NCBI RefSeq assembly: GCF_026626305.1
Contig: NZ_JAPNUE010000007.1
Span: 62,001 to 126,000, forward strand
Reading direction: 5' to 3'
Source of the DNA: Frigidibacter sp. RF13
GTDB lineage: Bacteria > Pseudomonadota > Alphaproteobacteria > Rhodobacterales > Rhodobacteraceae
Length of the DNA stretch: 64,000 nt
In this document: piece after piece, positions 44,677 to 52,992 of the stretch
Layout: each line of letters starts with the position of its first letter
How positions within the stretch are numbered: position 1 is the stretch's first letter
Program-made: the position numbers and the translations under genes
The notes under the pieces: model-generated
The model's input: only the letters and a program-made list of their open reading frames with translations
Database searches by the model: none
What the model was told of the DNA's origin: nothing

Positions 44677-44827
44677 GGGGCTCTGCCCGTCGCCGCCGGT
44701 TTTTGTACCTGTGGCAAACCGGTGGCGACCCCGGAGTATTTTCGGACAGAACGTTTCACCTGTCCTCGTTCTGTCCGGAAATACTCCCGCCGGAGGCGCC
44801 CCGAGTGCCCCGGACCTTGTCCGGGGC
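44677..44827. repeat. Three-hairpin intergenic repeat element between DUF1499 gene and prfA
   Basis: Three inverted repeats follow each other. The first is CGCCGCCGGTTT (44691-44702) with AAACCGGTGGCG (44716-44727), 11 of 12 pairs plus one wobble. The second has 22-bp arms at 44732-44753 and 44767-44788 with one mismatch (core CGGAGTATTT..CGGACAGAACG). The third is GCCCCGGAC-ctt-GTCCGGGGC (44807-44827). No T-run follows. The middle hairpin shares GAGTATTT and CGCCGGAGG flanks with the repeat at 14779. Confidence 0.75.
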
Positions 44828-44871
44828 GCGAGAGATATCCTGGCCGCGCCCTTGGCGCGGCCGCTATTGGA

Positions 44872-45345
44872 TCAATCGGCGCCCAGCCGCGAGAGCCAGT
44901 CCCGCAGCCGTGCGGCATTCACGCCGAAATCCCGGCGCCCGTAGCGCAGGCGGGCATAGAGGTCGATGAAAATCATCCCGTCCACCACGCGCACTTCGGC
45001 GGTTGTGTAATCGGGAAAGCCGAATGTGGCAGAGCGTGTCACCCAGGTGATCCGGCCCTCTTTCGGGCTGCCGGCGAGACGTCGTGTGCGCGGCGTCGCC
45101 ATCGCGATTGTGTCCAGGCGGCCCAGCGCGGCCTCACCCGTCGCCTCGAGCGGGCCGATCATCGCCCGGGCGCCGCCCGGAACGACGATTACGCTGTCCG
45201 GCCCCGGCGGGACGGCGGTGAGCGCGCCATGGCTGATCGCAGGACCGGGATCGACATGCCAGCGCGCCGGATCGTCGGGGGCAAGGCGGATCCAGGCCAT
45301 GCCCCCGACGAGGATCAGAAGAAGCGCATAGAACATCCGCCTCAC
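44872..45345 (-). CDS. DUF1499-family protein with N-terminal membrane anchor
   Basis: A 157-residue protein. One N-terminal hydrophobic segment (about 4-20) is followed by a DUF1499 domain with RLDTIAMATPRTRRLAGSPKEGRITWVTRSATFGFPDYTTAEVRV. Function unknown; often exported or membrane-associated. It overlaps the agmatinase-family stop by 4 nt. Confidence 0.8.
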   Translation of the reverse strand: MRRMFYALLLILVGGMAWIRLAPDDPARWHVDPGPAISHGALTAVPPGPDSVIVVPGGARAMIGPLEATGEAALGRLDTIAMATPRTRRLAGSPKEGRITWVTRSATFGFPDYTTAEVRVVDGMIFIDLYARLRYGRRDFGVNAARLRDWLSRLGAD

Positions 45346-46307
45346 CGCCGGGTCTTTGCCCAGTGGTAGAGGCAGATCAGCTCATAGGCCACATGCGCCC
45401 CCGCGATCGCGGTAGCACCCGTGATGTCATAGGGTGGCGAGACCTCGACCACATCGCCGCCGACCATATTGATCCCGGCAAGATCGCGCAGCATCGCTGC
45501 CGCCTGCCAGCTTGCCAGCCCGCCCCAGACCGGCGTGCCGGTTCCGGGCGCGAAGGCCGGATCGAGCGCGTCGATATCGAAGGTGACATAGGTCGCCCCT
45601 GCCCCCACGATCTCTTTCGCCTTCGCCACCACCCAGTCGCAGCCCTTTTCGTGCACCTCGCGGGCGTCGATCACATTCACGCCCAGATAATCGTCGGTCA
45701 CCGTGCGGATGCCGATCTGGACTGAGCGCTTTGGGTCAACAAGCCCGGTCTTCACCGCCTTGTACATCATCGTGCCATGGTCGATGCGGGTGAGGTCGTC
45801 GTCGGCCCAGAGGTCGGAATGGGCGTCGAAATGGATGACGCCGAGCGGACCGAATTTCTCCGCATAGGCCCTGAGGATCGGGAAGGTGATGTAGTGATCA
45901 CCGCCGAGCGTCACCGTTCCCGCGCCTGCGGCGAGGATCGTGCGGATATGGTTGGTCAGCGTGTCCGGGAATTCCGAGGTCTTGGCATAATCAAACGCCA
46001 GATCGCCGTAATCGACGATGCTCATCTCTTCGAGCGGATTGGTCGGCCAGCCGAAGGGCGGGTCATAGGGCTGCAGGCAGGAGGCCTCGCGGATCGCGCG
46101 GGGTCCGAACCGTGTACCCGTGCGGTGCGTCACCGCCTGATCGAACGGCACGCCGGTCACGGCCAGATCGACCCCGCTCAGATCTTTCGTATAGGTCCGG
46201 CGCAGAAAGCTCGTCGCGCCGCCGAATGCGTTTTCAAAGGCAAGTCCCCTGCGGTCCTTGCGGGTGAACGCAGTATCAACCTGCGTCTTTGCATCTTCGA
46301 GTGCCAT
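45342..46307 (-). CDS. speB: Agmatinase/ureohydrolase-family enzyme
   Basis: A 321-residue binuclear-Mn ureohydrolase. The ligand motifs are all present: GGDH, VIHFDAHSDLW and TFDIDALDPAFAPGTGTPVW. SpeB agmatinases convert agmatine to putrescine and urea; close relatives are guanidinobutyrases and guanidinopropionases, and the VW after GTGTP is not the commonest agmatinase sequence, so the substrate is not settled. A polyamine-type importer sits at 14.9-17.7 kb but is not linked in an operon. The start follows GGGGGATTTCC. Confidence 0.82.
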   Translation of the reverse strand: MALEDAKTQVDTAFTRKDRRGLAFENAFGGATSFLRRTYTKDLSGVDLAVTGVPFDQAVTHRTGTRFGPRAIREASCLQPYDPPFGWPTNPLEEMSIVDYGDLAFDYAKTSEFPDTLTNHIRTILAAGAGTVTLGGDHYITFPILRAYAEKFGPLGVIHFDAHSDLWADDDLTRIDHGTMMYKAVKTGLVDPKRSVQIGIRTVTDDYLGVNVIDAREVHEKGCDWVVAKAKEIVGAGATYVTFDIDALDPAFAPGTGTPVWGGLASWQAAAMLRDLAGINMVGGDVVEVSPPYDITGATAIAGAHVAYELICLYHWAKTRR

Positions 46308-46629
46308 GGAAATCCCCCAGGCCTAAGACGCCCTGTCGTTGCCAAAGGGGCCGGAGACGGGCGGATCCGGGTCTGCCGAAAAGGCCCGAACGCGCGCGCC
46401 GAGTCAAGTGATGGTTTGATCAAATTATCCGCCAATCGCTGCCCGATCCTCGAGCACGACCGTTCCTGCGCTCCCTGAGGTCGAACGGAACGGGGAAGGC
46501 TATTCGCCCGCCTCGCCCCGCGCTGCACCAATCCAGCCGGATCGCCCCCGCGCGCATTCCCCCTATGGAACAGTTGGGGCAACCCTTTGTCAGTCCGGAC
46601 AATAGGTTATCAGGATCAACGGGGTAAGA
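46308..46629. other. Intergenic region between agmatinase-family gene and tRNA-Val
   Basis: A 322-nt stretch with no credible coding gene. It holds the start region of the agmatinase-family gene (its ribosome site GGGGGATTTCC at the left end) and a perfect 10-bp palindrome TTTGATCAAA (46415-46424) in a local AT-rich patch. No convincing -10/-35 pair or terminator was found; the tRNA-Val 3' end follows at 46630. Confidence 0.5.
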
Positions 46630-46705
46630 TGGTGGGTGATGAGAGACTCGAACTCCCGACATCCTCGGTGTAAACGAGGCGCTCTACCAACTGAGCTAAT
46701 CACCC
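46630..46705 (-). tRNA. tRNA-Val (anticodon TAC)
   Basis: A 76-nt cloverleaf on the minus strand with acceptor GGGTGAT / ATCACCC, discriminator A and encoded CCA. The anticodon arm is CCTCG / CGAGG with TTTACAC loop, and the T-arm contains TTCGAGT. A 17-nt-spaced promoter pair lies upstream. Confidence 0.97.
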
Positions 46706-46714
46706 GTGAGCGCG

Positions 46715-46743
46715 CTGATACAGCGGTTTTCCGGACAGGGCAA
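46715..46743 (-). promoter_or_regulatory. Promoter of tRNA-Val
   Basis: Minus strand TTGCCC (-35, 46738-46743) and TATCAG (-10, 46715-46720) with a 17-nt spacer. It mirrors the tRNA-Asp promoter geometry at 31713-31741. Confidence 0.55.
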
Positions 46744-46872
46744 GCGTGCGGGACAAGCGCGCGGGGCATTCCCGCTGGACGGCAAAGGCGCTTGTCGCGT
46801 AAGCCTCGGCCAGTGGGCCGGAGGGCAGGACACGTGCGAGAGGCGGTCGGACCGGGGCGGCGGCAAGGGGCG

Positions 46873-47862
46873 GTGACGTTGCGCGAGGTGGCGGAGCGTG
46901 CGGGGGTTTCGACCTCGGCCGTGTCGCGGGCCTTTACGCCGGGCGCCTCTGTGTCAGCCAAGAAGCGCGCAGCGATCGAGGCGGCGGCGCAGGCGCTTGG
47001 CTATGCGCCCTCGGCGCTGGCCTCGGCGCTGACGACGGGCCGCACGCAGATGATCGGGCTCGTGTCGAACAATTTCCACAACCCGGTGTTTCTGGAGGTC
47101 TTCGACCAGTTCACCCGTGGCTTGCAGGACCGTGGGCTGCGGCCCTTGCTGGTCAACCTCTCGGGCGATCTGTCGCAGGAAGAGGCGGTGCAGATGCTGC
47201 GGCGCTATTCGGTCGACGGGGTGATCCTCGCGAGTTCCACCCTGCCGCCCGCCTTTGCCCGCCGCTTCCACGAGGCGGGGCTGCCGGTCGTGCAGTCTTT
47301 CGGGCGCTGGTCAGCGAGCCCTGAGGTCAATCTCGTCACCATCGACAACCGCGCCGCCGGGCGGCTGGCGGCAGAGCGGCTTCTGGCCTGTGGCTTTGCC
47401 CATGTCGGCTTTCTGGGCGGGCCGGAGGCCGCGACCTCGACCCAGGACCGGCTGGCGGGGTTCATTGAAGGGGTGGCCGGTCGGGTCCGGGTCACGGTCA
47501 GTTTCGCCGGGGCCTATTCCTTCGAGGCAGGTCGGGCCGAGATGCAGCGCCTTCTGGCGGCGGGGCCACCCGCCGGGGGGTATTTCTGCGGCGATGATGT
47601 TCTGTCGATCGGCGCGCTGAGCGCCCTTGCCGACGCCGGGCTGAAGGTGCCGGGGGATGTGGGCGTGCTTGGCCTCAACGACATGGAAATGGCCCGCTGG
47701 GCGGGGATCGACCTGACGACGGTGCGTCAGCCGATTGCCGAGATCATCGCCGCGAGCATCGATCTGGTGGTCCGGGCGGTGGAAAAACCGGACCTGCCGC
47801 CCGAGGCGCGGCTTTTTGACTGTTCCGTCGTCGAGCGCGGAACCTTGCCGCGCCTCACCTGA
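46873..47862 (+). CDS. LacI-family regulator of the inositol island
   Basis: A 329-residue LacI regulator. Start is GTG 46873 (TLREVAERAGVSTSAVSRAF) with AAGGGG before it; longer readings run into the tRNA gene. The helix-turn-helix (residues 3-22) is followed by a hinge near GYAPSALASAL and an effector domain (MIGLVSNNFHNPVF..., GLNDMEMARWAG). It ends 3 nt from a convergent Gfo/Idh gene. The palindrome TTTGCAACCGGTTGCAAA at 50196 is its most likely operator, by position and the LacI-type CG centre. Confidence 0.88.
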   Translation: MTLREVAERAGVSTSAVSRAFTPGASVSAKKRAAIEAAAQALGYAPSALASALTTGRTQMIGLVSNNFHNPVFLEVFDQFTRGLQDRGLRPLLVNLSGDLSQEEAVQMLRRYSVDGVILASSTLPPAFARRFHEAGLPVVQSFGRWSASPEVNLVTIDNRAAGRLAAERLLACGFAHVGFLGGPEAATSTQDRLAGFIEGVAGRVRVTVSFAGAYSFEAGRAEMQRLLAAGPPAGGYFCGDDVLSIGALSALADAGLKVPGDVGVLGLNDMEMARWAGIDLTTVRQPIAEIIAASIDLVVRAVEKPDLPPEARLFDCSVVERGTLPRLT

Positions 47863-47865
47863 ACC

Positions 47866-48999
47866 TCAGCGGAACATCGGCGGGCGCGCGTCCTGCCAGG
47901 CGCCGTTCGCCTTTGCCGAAGCAACGGCGGCGTGGATCGCCGCGATCGAGCGCAGGCCCGAAGCGGCGAGCGGCAGGCCGTCGCGAGCGGTGCCGCGGAT
48001 CGTGTCGGCAAGGTCGCAGTAGATATTGGCCACCGCGAGAGGGAAGCCTTCGGGGTGGGCAATGGCGACACGCGTGAGGCGCCTGGCCTCGTCATGAAGC
48101 CCGCCCTCGCCCTTCTCGATGATCTGGGTTCGCCCGCCGACCGGGGTGTAGATGAGCTGGTTTGGCTGTTCCGAGGCCCAGCGGAAGCCACCGGTTTCGC
48201 CGAAAACCTGGATGTCGAATCCATGCTGGCGCCCGATAGCGACCGAGGAGGTCCAGAGCCGCCCTACGGTGCCGCGCCCCATGCGGAAATTCACCATTGC
48301 ATCGTCTTCCAGCACCCGGCTTGGGATGGTGGAGGCAAAGTCGGCCGAGAGTCTCTCGACCTCGTCGTCGCAGATGAAGCTCGCCATATGCAGCGCATGG
48401 ATGCCGCAGTCGGCGAACTGGCCCGAGACGCCCGCCATCGCCGGATCATACCGCCAGCGCACGCGCGGATTGTCGGCGTCTGTCGCATCGCCATGATGGC
48501 CATGGCTGAAGCTCGTGACCACCAGCCTGACCCGGCCGATCTCGCCCGCGCGGACCATGGCGCGGGCCTGACGCACCATCGGATAGGCCGAATAGCAATA
48601 ATTGACTGCGCAGATCCTGCCTGTGCGGGCGGCGGTCTTCACCAGATCCTCGCCCTCCGCGACCGTCACGGTCATCGGCTTTTCGCACAGGACATTGATC
48701 CCGGCTTCGAGGAAGGCCTTGGATATTTCGTAATGGGTGGCGTTCGGGGTGGCGATCGTCACCAGATCGAGCCTGTCGGGGCGGTCGCGCTCGCCCGCCA
48801 GCATTTCCTTCCAGTCGCCGTAGGCACGCTCTGGTGCGACGCCCAACTGGCGGGCATAGGCGCGGCCCGCCTCCGGCCGGTGATCGAGCGCACCCGCCAC
48901 AAGCTCGAAGTGGCCGTCGGCCAGCGCGCCCAGACGGTGAGCCGGCCCGATCTGGCTGCCCTCGCCGCCGCCGATCATGCCCCATTTCAGTTTTGCCAT
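47866..48999 (-). CDS. Gfo/Idh/MocA-family dehydrogenase (inositol dehydrogenase-like), copy 2
   Basis: A 377-residue oxidoreductase. The N-terminal dinucleotide fold carries GMIGGGEGSQIGPAHR, with the EKP motif in NVLCEKPMTV. The C-terminal half has SFSHGHHGDA and an ADCGIHALHM segment with the catalytic-type Asp/His. It resembles inositol dehydrogenase and related sugar dehydrogenases in iol clusters. ATG 48999 has GAAGGGAACC upstream. It sits downstream of the other Gfo/Idh gene (gap 55 nt), probably in the same leftward transcript controlled by the 50196 operator. Confidence 0.87.
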   Translation of the reverse strand: MAKLKWGMIGGGEGSQIGPAHRLGALADGHFELVAGALDHRPEAGRAYARQLGVAPERAYGDWKEMLAGERDRPDRLDLVTIATPNATHYEISKAFLEAGINVLCEKPMTVTVAEGEDLVKTAARTGRICAVNYCYSAYPMVRQARAMVRAGEIGRVRLVVTSFSHGHHGDATDADNPRVRWRYDPAMAGVSGQFADCGIHALHMASFICDDEVERLSADFASTIPSRVLEDDAMVNFRMGRGTVGRLWTSSVAIGRQHGFDIQVFGETGGFRWASEQPNQLIYTPVGGRTQIIEKGEGGLHDEARRLTRVAIAHPEGFPLAVANIYCDLADTIRGTARDGLPLAASGLRSIAAIHAAVASAKANGAWQDARPPMFR

Positions 49000-49054
49000 G
49001 TGCGGTTCCCTTCGGGAGAAGCGATTGACGTCAGATTAGGTGGCGGGGCGGCGA

Positions 49055-50170
49055 TCATCCTGCGACCGATACCCATGTGCCCCCGGCAGCGGCAGAACGG
49101 GCAGCTGCATCGGCGACTTCCCAGACCGCGAGGCCATCACGGAAGGTGGGCCAGACCGGCCTGCCCCCATGGATCGCGGCAAGGAAATCGCGTGCCTCGA
49201 TGATGATCTGGTCCTGAAAGCCGGTGCCATGGCCGGGGCCGACGCAGAAGTTCCGGTAGTCGGGATGCGCGGGGCCGGTCAGGATCTTGCGGAAGCCGCG
49301 CTCGGCCTCGGGCCCTTCGGCACGGTAGAGCCAGATCGCGTTCTGGTCTTCCTGATCGAAACGGATGGCGCCCGTCGTGCCGGTGATCTCATATGCATAG
49401 CCCATCTTGCGGCCGGTCGCGATGCGGCTGAAATAGAGATGCCCGATTGCGCCGCCAGAGAAGCGGCACATGAACTGGGTATGGTCGTCGTTCGTCACCG
49501 CTTCCGGCCCCTGTTCCCCCTGCCGGGTCGCATGGACCGTCTCGACCATCGCCGAGAGGCTGGCGACCGGACCCATCAGCGCCAGCGCGCAGTTGATCAT
49601 ATGGGGGGCGAGGTCGCCCAATGTGCCGTTGGCCATGCCCTTGGTCCGCCAGTTGGAGGGGAGCGAAGGATCGGCGAGGAAATCCTCGGTATGTTCGCCG
49701 CGAAACCAGGTGACCTGACCGATGGCGCCGTCGGCAATCAGTTGGCGGGCGAATTGCGTGGCGGGCGTGCGGACGTAATTGAAGCCGGTCATGTTGGCGA
49801 CGCCCGCGGCCTCTGCCGCCGCGACCATCGCGCGGGCATCGGCGAGCGCGGCGCCGAGCGGCTTTTCGCAGAAGACCGGCTTGCCAAGCGCAAGGGCCGC
49901 TTCGGCGATCTCGCGGTGGAGCGCCTGCGGGGTGGCGATGACGACTGCTTCAACGCGCGGGTCGGCGACAAGCTCGTGCCAGTCGCGCGCGGCGCGATGG
50001 AAGCCGAAGGCGGCGCGGTAGCGTTCGGCCGAGGCGGGCGATCCGGCCGCGATCATTTCGAGCCTCGGCCGAAGGGGCGTGTCGAAGACCGCGCCCACCG
50101 CGGCATAGGCCACCGCATGGGACTTGCCCATATAGCCGCCGCCGATCAGCCCGATCCCAATCTCCGGCAT
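49055..50170 (-). CDS. Gfo/Idh/MocA-family dehydrogenase (inositol dehydrogenase-like), copy 3
   Basis: A 371-residue oxidoreductase: MPEIGIGLIGGGYMGKSHAVAY (GGGYMG dinucleotide motif), EKP in PVFCEKPLGA, TGFNYVRTPA in the C-terminal domain and LGDLAPHMIN with the catalytic-type Asp/His. Start ATG 50170 follows GGAGGGCGG. It is more like the 6748-7878 protein (both have a FNYVRTPA / YNYIRNPA and LTGPAHP..GPGHG region) than like copy 2. It is divergent from iolC across the palindromic operator and probably oxidises inositol or a derivative. Confidence 0.88.
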   Translation of the reverse strand: MPEIGIGLIGGGYMGKSHAVAYAAVGAVFDTPLRPRLEMIAAGSPASAERYRAAFGFHRAARDWHELVADPRVEAVVIATPQALHREIAEAALALGKPVFCEKPLGAALADARAMVAAAEAAGVANMTGFNYVRTPATQFARQLIADGAIGQVTWFRGEHTEDFLADPSLPSNWRTKGMANGTLGDLAPHMINCALALMGPVASLSAMVETVHATRQGEQGPEAVTNDDHTQFMCRFSGGAIGHLYFSRIATGRKMGYAYEITGTTGAIRFDQEDQNAIWLYRAEGPEAERGFRKILTGPAHPDYRNFCVGPGHGTGFQDQIIIEARDFLAAIHGGRPVWPTFRDGLAVWEVADAAARSAAAGGTWVSVAG

Positions 50171-50195
50171 TGCCGCCCTCCCGTTCCGATTTGCG

Positions 50196-50224
50196 TTTGC
50201 AACCGGTTGCAAAATTTCTATACT
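50196..50224 (+). promoter_or_regulatory. Palindromic operator overlapping the iolC promoter
   Basis: A perfect 18-bp palindrome TTTGCAACCGGTTGCAAA spans 50196-50213. Its left part supplies the -35 TTGCAA (50197-50202), and a -10 TATACT lies at 50219-50224 with a 16-nt spacer. A protein bound here would block the iolC promoter and could also affect the divergent dehydrogenase genes. The C-G centred even-length symmetry is typical of LacI-family operators. Confidence 0.75.
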
Positions 50225-50284
50225 CCCCCGCAGAGACCCGCAACCGCAATTCTGCGGCCCGTGGGCAGAGAGGATCAGCGGATC

Positions 50285-51310
50285 GTGGCGCAGCAGGCAG
50301 CATCCTTCAAGGCCGGGCAGGCGCAAGCGGCAGGAGGGTCGGTCCTGCAGAACCTGTCGCGCAACCGCTTCCTGATCCTCGGCCGCGCGGGACTGGACCT
50401 TTACGCCGACCCGCCCGGCACGCGGATCGAAGAGGCCCGCAGTTTCGCCGCCCATCTCGGCGGATCGGCGGCGAATATCGCGGTGGCGCTCGTGCGTCAG
50501 GGTGCGGAAGCCGATCTGGCGACACGGCTTTCCGACGATGCGGTCGGCCGCTTCTGTCAGGCGGAGCTTGACCGATACGGCATCGGCCGCGCCCATGTCC
50601 GGCTGACCGGCGGCGAGCGGCGCGCCTCGCTCGCCGTGGTCGAGACGCGGGCCGAGGACTGCCAGTCGGTGATCTACCGCAATCATGCGGCCGATCTGGC
50701 GCTGGAGGTGGCGGACATCGATTCGATTGACTTCAGGGACTATGGCGCGCTGGTCGTCACCGGGACCGCACTGGCCGAAGAAGGTTCCCGCGCCGCCACA
50801 CTCACTGCGCTGCGCCGGGCACGGGCGGTGGGAATCGCCACGGTGATGGATGTGGATTACCGGCCCTATTCCTGGCGGTCGTGGGAGGTCGCGGGCCGCG
50901 TCAATCTGGAAGCCGCGCGGCTGAGCGACATCATCGTCGGCAATGATCTGGAGTTCGGCCTTCTGGCCGGTCGCGTCGAGGACGGGCTGGCGAAAGCGCA
51001 AGGCCTCGTCGCCGAGGGCGCGGCGATCGTGGTCTACAAGAGGGGCGAGCATGGCGCGGTCACCTTCGCCCGGGGCGAAGAGATTGCGACCGGCATTTAC
51101 CGGACAGAGGCGCTTAAGCCCACCGGTGCGGGCGATGCCTTCATGGGTGGCTTTCTCGCGGCGCTTGCCGCCGGGCAGCCGCTCCGCGGCGCGGTCCTGC
51201 GCGGCTCCGCCGCTGCGGCCATCGTGGTATCGCGGGTGGGCTGTGCCCCCGCCATGCCTACCGGCACGGAACTCGACGCTTTCATCGCCAGCCAGCCCGA
51301 ACCTGTGTGA
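50285..51310 (+). CDS. iolC: 5-dehydro-2-deoxygluconokinase
   Basis: A 341-residue PfkB-family kinase that phosphorylates DKG in inositol catabolism. N-terminal motif FAAHLGGSAANIAVALVRQGA (about 57-77); the C-terminal PfkB signature with the catalytic Asp is KPTGAGDAFMGGFLAAL (about 278-294). IolC-type features include RFLILGRAGLDLYADPPG. Start is GTG 50285; the frame runs much further upstream without stops but has no conservation there. It is 9 nt before iolB and controlled by the 50196 operator. Confidence 0.9.
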   Translation: MAQQAASFKAGQAQAAGGSVLQNLSRNRFLILGRAGLDLYADPPGTRIEEARSFAAHLGGSAANIAVALVRQGAEADLATRLSDDAVGRFCQAELDRYGIGRAHVRLTGGERRASLAVVETRAEDCQSVIYRNHAADLALEVADIDSIDFRDYGALVVTGTALAEEGSRAATLTALRRARAVGIATVMDVDYRPYSWRSWEVAGRVNLEAARLSDIIVGNDLEFGLLAGRVEDGLAKAQGLVAEGAAIVVYKRGEHGAVTFARGEEIATGIYRTEALKPTGAGDAFMGGFLAALAAGQPLRGAVLRGSAAAAIVVSRVGCAPAMPTGTELDAFIASQPEPV

Positions 51311-51319
51311 GGCCCAAAA

Positions 51320-52162
51320 ATGCATATCGCGCCCCATGACAACCAGAACCGCCCCATCGTCGATGTGGATCATCCTCTGGTGCCGCTGAACTATTTCAAC
51401 ATCGTCCGGCTGAAACGCGGCGAGAGTTTCACCTATGCGGTGCCGGGCTATGAGACCTGCATCGTGCCTGCGACCGGAACCCTGCGGGTCGAGGTCGGCG
51501 GCCAGCGCCATGAAGATCTGGGCCAGCGGACCCGCGATGTCTGGGACGGCGAGCCCGAGGGCGTCTATGTGCCGAGCGGGATGGAGGCGCAGATGGTCTG
51601 CCGTTCGGACGCGGCCGAGGTGTTCGTGGCGGGCGCGAAATACGACCGCGTGCTGGAACCGTTCGCAGTGCGGGCGGACGAGATCGACCGTGTCCAGTAT
51701 GGCTCGGACGAGACCAAGACCCATCGCAAGATCAAGCATATCCTCGGCACGGCCTATCACGACCGGGTCGGGCGGCTTCTGGTGTCGGAGCTTTTCACCG
51801 TGGGTGCCGGCGGCTGGTCGGGATTTCCGAGCCACAAGCACGATACCGACCGCCTGCCAGACGAGACGCGTCATGACGAGACCTACAATTTCCGTTTCCG
51901 TCCGGCACACGGCTCTGGCCTGCAGATGCTGCAGCGCGAGGACAATGCGCCGGGCGACGCCTATCACGTGATGGATGGCTCGACGGTGCTTATCGACAGG
52001 GGCTATCACCCCTGCTGCGTACTGCCGGGATATGAGATGTATTATTTCACCATCCTCGGCGGCCTCAGCCAGCGCAGCCTGAAGCAATATTTCCAGCCGA
52101 CCCACGCCGACCAGCTGAAGACCATTCCGGGCATCATGGACATGGTCGCGAAGTTCAAATGA
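51320..52162 (+). CDS. iolB: 5-deoxy-glucuronate isomerase
   Basis: A 280-residue cupin-type isomerase converting 5-deoxyglucuronate to DKG. Metal-binding region WSGFPSHKHDTDRLPDETRHDETYNFRF; C-terminal GYHPCCVLPGYEMYYFTILGG is diagnostic of IolB. Stop overlaps the iolJ start by 4 nt. It sits directly downstream of iolC, as expected for an inositol operon. Confidence 0.95.
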   Translation: MHIAPHDNQNRPIVDVDHPLVPLNYFNIVRLKRGESFTYAVPGYETCIVPATGTLRVEVGGQRHEDLGQRTRDVWDGEPEGVYVPSGMEAQMVCRSDAAEVFVAGAKYDRVLEPFAVRADEIDRVQYGSDETKTHRKIKHILGTAYHDRVGRLLVSELFTVGAGGWSGFPSHKHDTDRLPDETRHDETYNFRFRPAHGSGLQMLQREDNAPGDAYHVMDGSTVLIDRGYHPCCVLPGYEMYYFTILGGLSQRSLKQYFQPTHADQLKTIPGIMDMVAKFK

Positions 52163-52992
52163 CCCGTGCCACCCTGTCCGAGGTCCTTCAGCCTGCATTG
52201 CAGCGCGGCCATGCGGTGCCGGGCTTCGTCTGTCTCGGGTGGGAGGATGCGCGCGCCTTCACCATGGCGGCGGAGGAGACGGGGCTGGCAGTGATCCTGC
52301 AGGCGGGGCCCGGATGCCGGGCCCATACGCCGCTGCCGGTGATCGCGGCGATGTTCCGGCATCTGGCCGACAGCGTTTCGGTGCCGGTGGTGCTGCATCT
52401 CGACCATGGCCGTTCGGTCGAGGAGGCACGCGAAGCGATCGGTGAAGGGTTCACCTCGGTGATGTTCGACGGATCGACCCTGCCGCTTGAGGAAAATATC
52501 CGCCAGACCACTGAGGTGGCACGGCTGGCCCATGCGGCGGGCGCCTCCTGCGAGGGCGAGGTGGGGTTCGTCGGCTATGCGGGTGGTGCGGCCTCGGCCC
52601 GGACCGATCCGGAGGAAGCCGCGCGTTTTGCCCGCGAGACCGGCGTCGATGCGATGGCGGTGGCGGTCGGGAATGTGCATCTGCAAGAGGCGCCAGGGGG
52701 CCATATCGACGAAGCGGCGGTCCGTGCCATTGCGGCGGCGACGCGTGGGGCGGTGCCGCTTGTCATTCACGGCGGGTCCGGTGTGCCGCCTGATCAGCGC
52801 GCCCGCCTCGCCCGCGCGACGCCTATCTGCAAGCTCAACATCGGCACCGAACTGCGCCAGACTTTCGGGGCCGCCCTGCGCAAGGCCCTGCACGATCAAC
52901 CGGGTGAATTCGACCGGTTGAAGCTGCTCGGTCCGACAGAAGCGCCGATGGCGGCGCAGGCGGCCCGGATCCTGCGCGAACTGGCTAGATGA
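52159..52992 (+). CDS. iolJ: Class II aldolase, IolJ-like (DKGP aldolase)
   Basis: A 277-residue class II fructose-bisphosphate-aldolase-family protein. The zinc-ligand motif is HLDHG (VVLHLDHGRSVEEA), with a further His in VIHGGSGVPPDQ. In this context it probably cleaves 6-phospho-DKG to DHAP and malonate semialdehyde (IolJ role). Coupled to iolB by ATGA overlap. Its 3' end overlaps the convergent LuxR gene by 8 nt. Confidence 0.85.
   Translation: MTRATLSEVLQPALQRGHAVPGFVCLGWEDARAFTMAAEETGLAVILQAGPGCRAHTPLPVIAAMFRHLADSVSVPVVLHLDHGRSVEEAREAIGEGFTSVMFDGSTLPLEENIRQTTEVARLAHAAGASCEGEVGFVGYAGGAASARTDPEEAARFARETGVDAMAVAVGNVHLQEAPGGHIDEAAVRAIAAATRGAVPLVIHGGSGVPPDQRARLARATPICKLNIGTELRQTFGAALRKALHDQPGEFDRLKLLGPTEAPMAAQAARILRELAR

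Noticed and set aside
46308..46629. Short open frames in the 322-nt gap before tRNA-Val
   Set aside because: None has a good ribosome site or recognisable similarity; one overlaps the tRNA.
49055..52198. A 1047-codon open frame on the minus strand spanning the dehydrogenase, iolC and iolB regions
   Set aside because: Only the first part (49055-50170) matches a real protein; the rest is antisense to iolC/iolB, a common artefact in GC-rich DNA.
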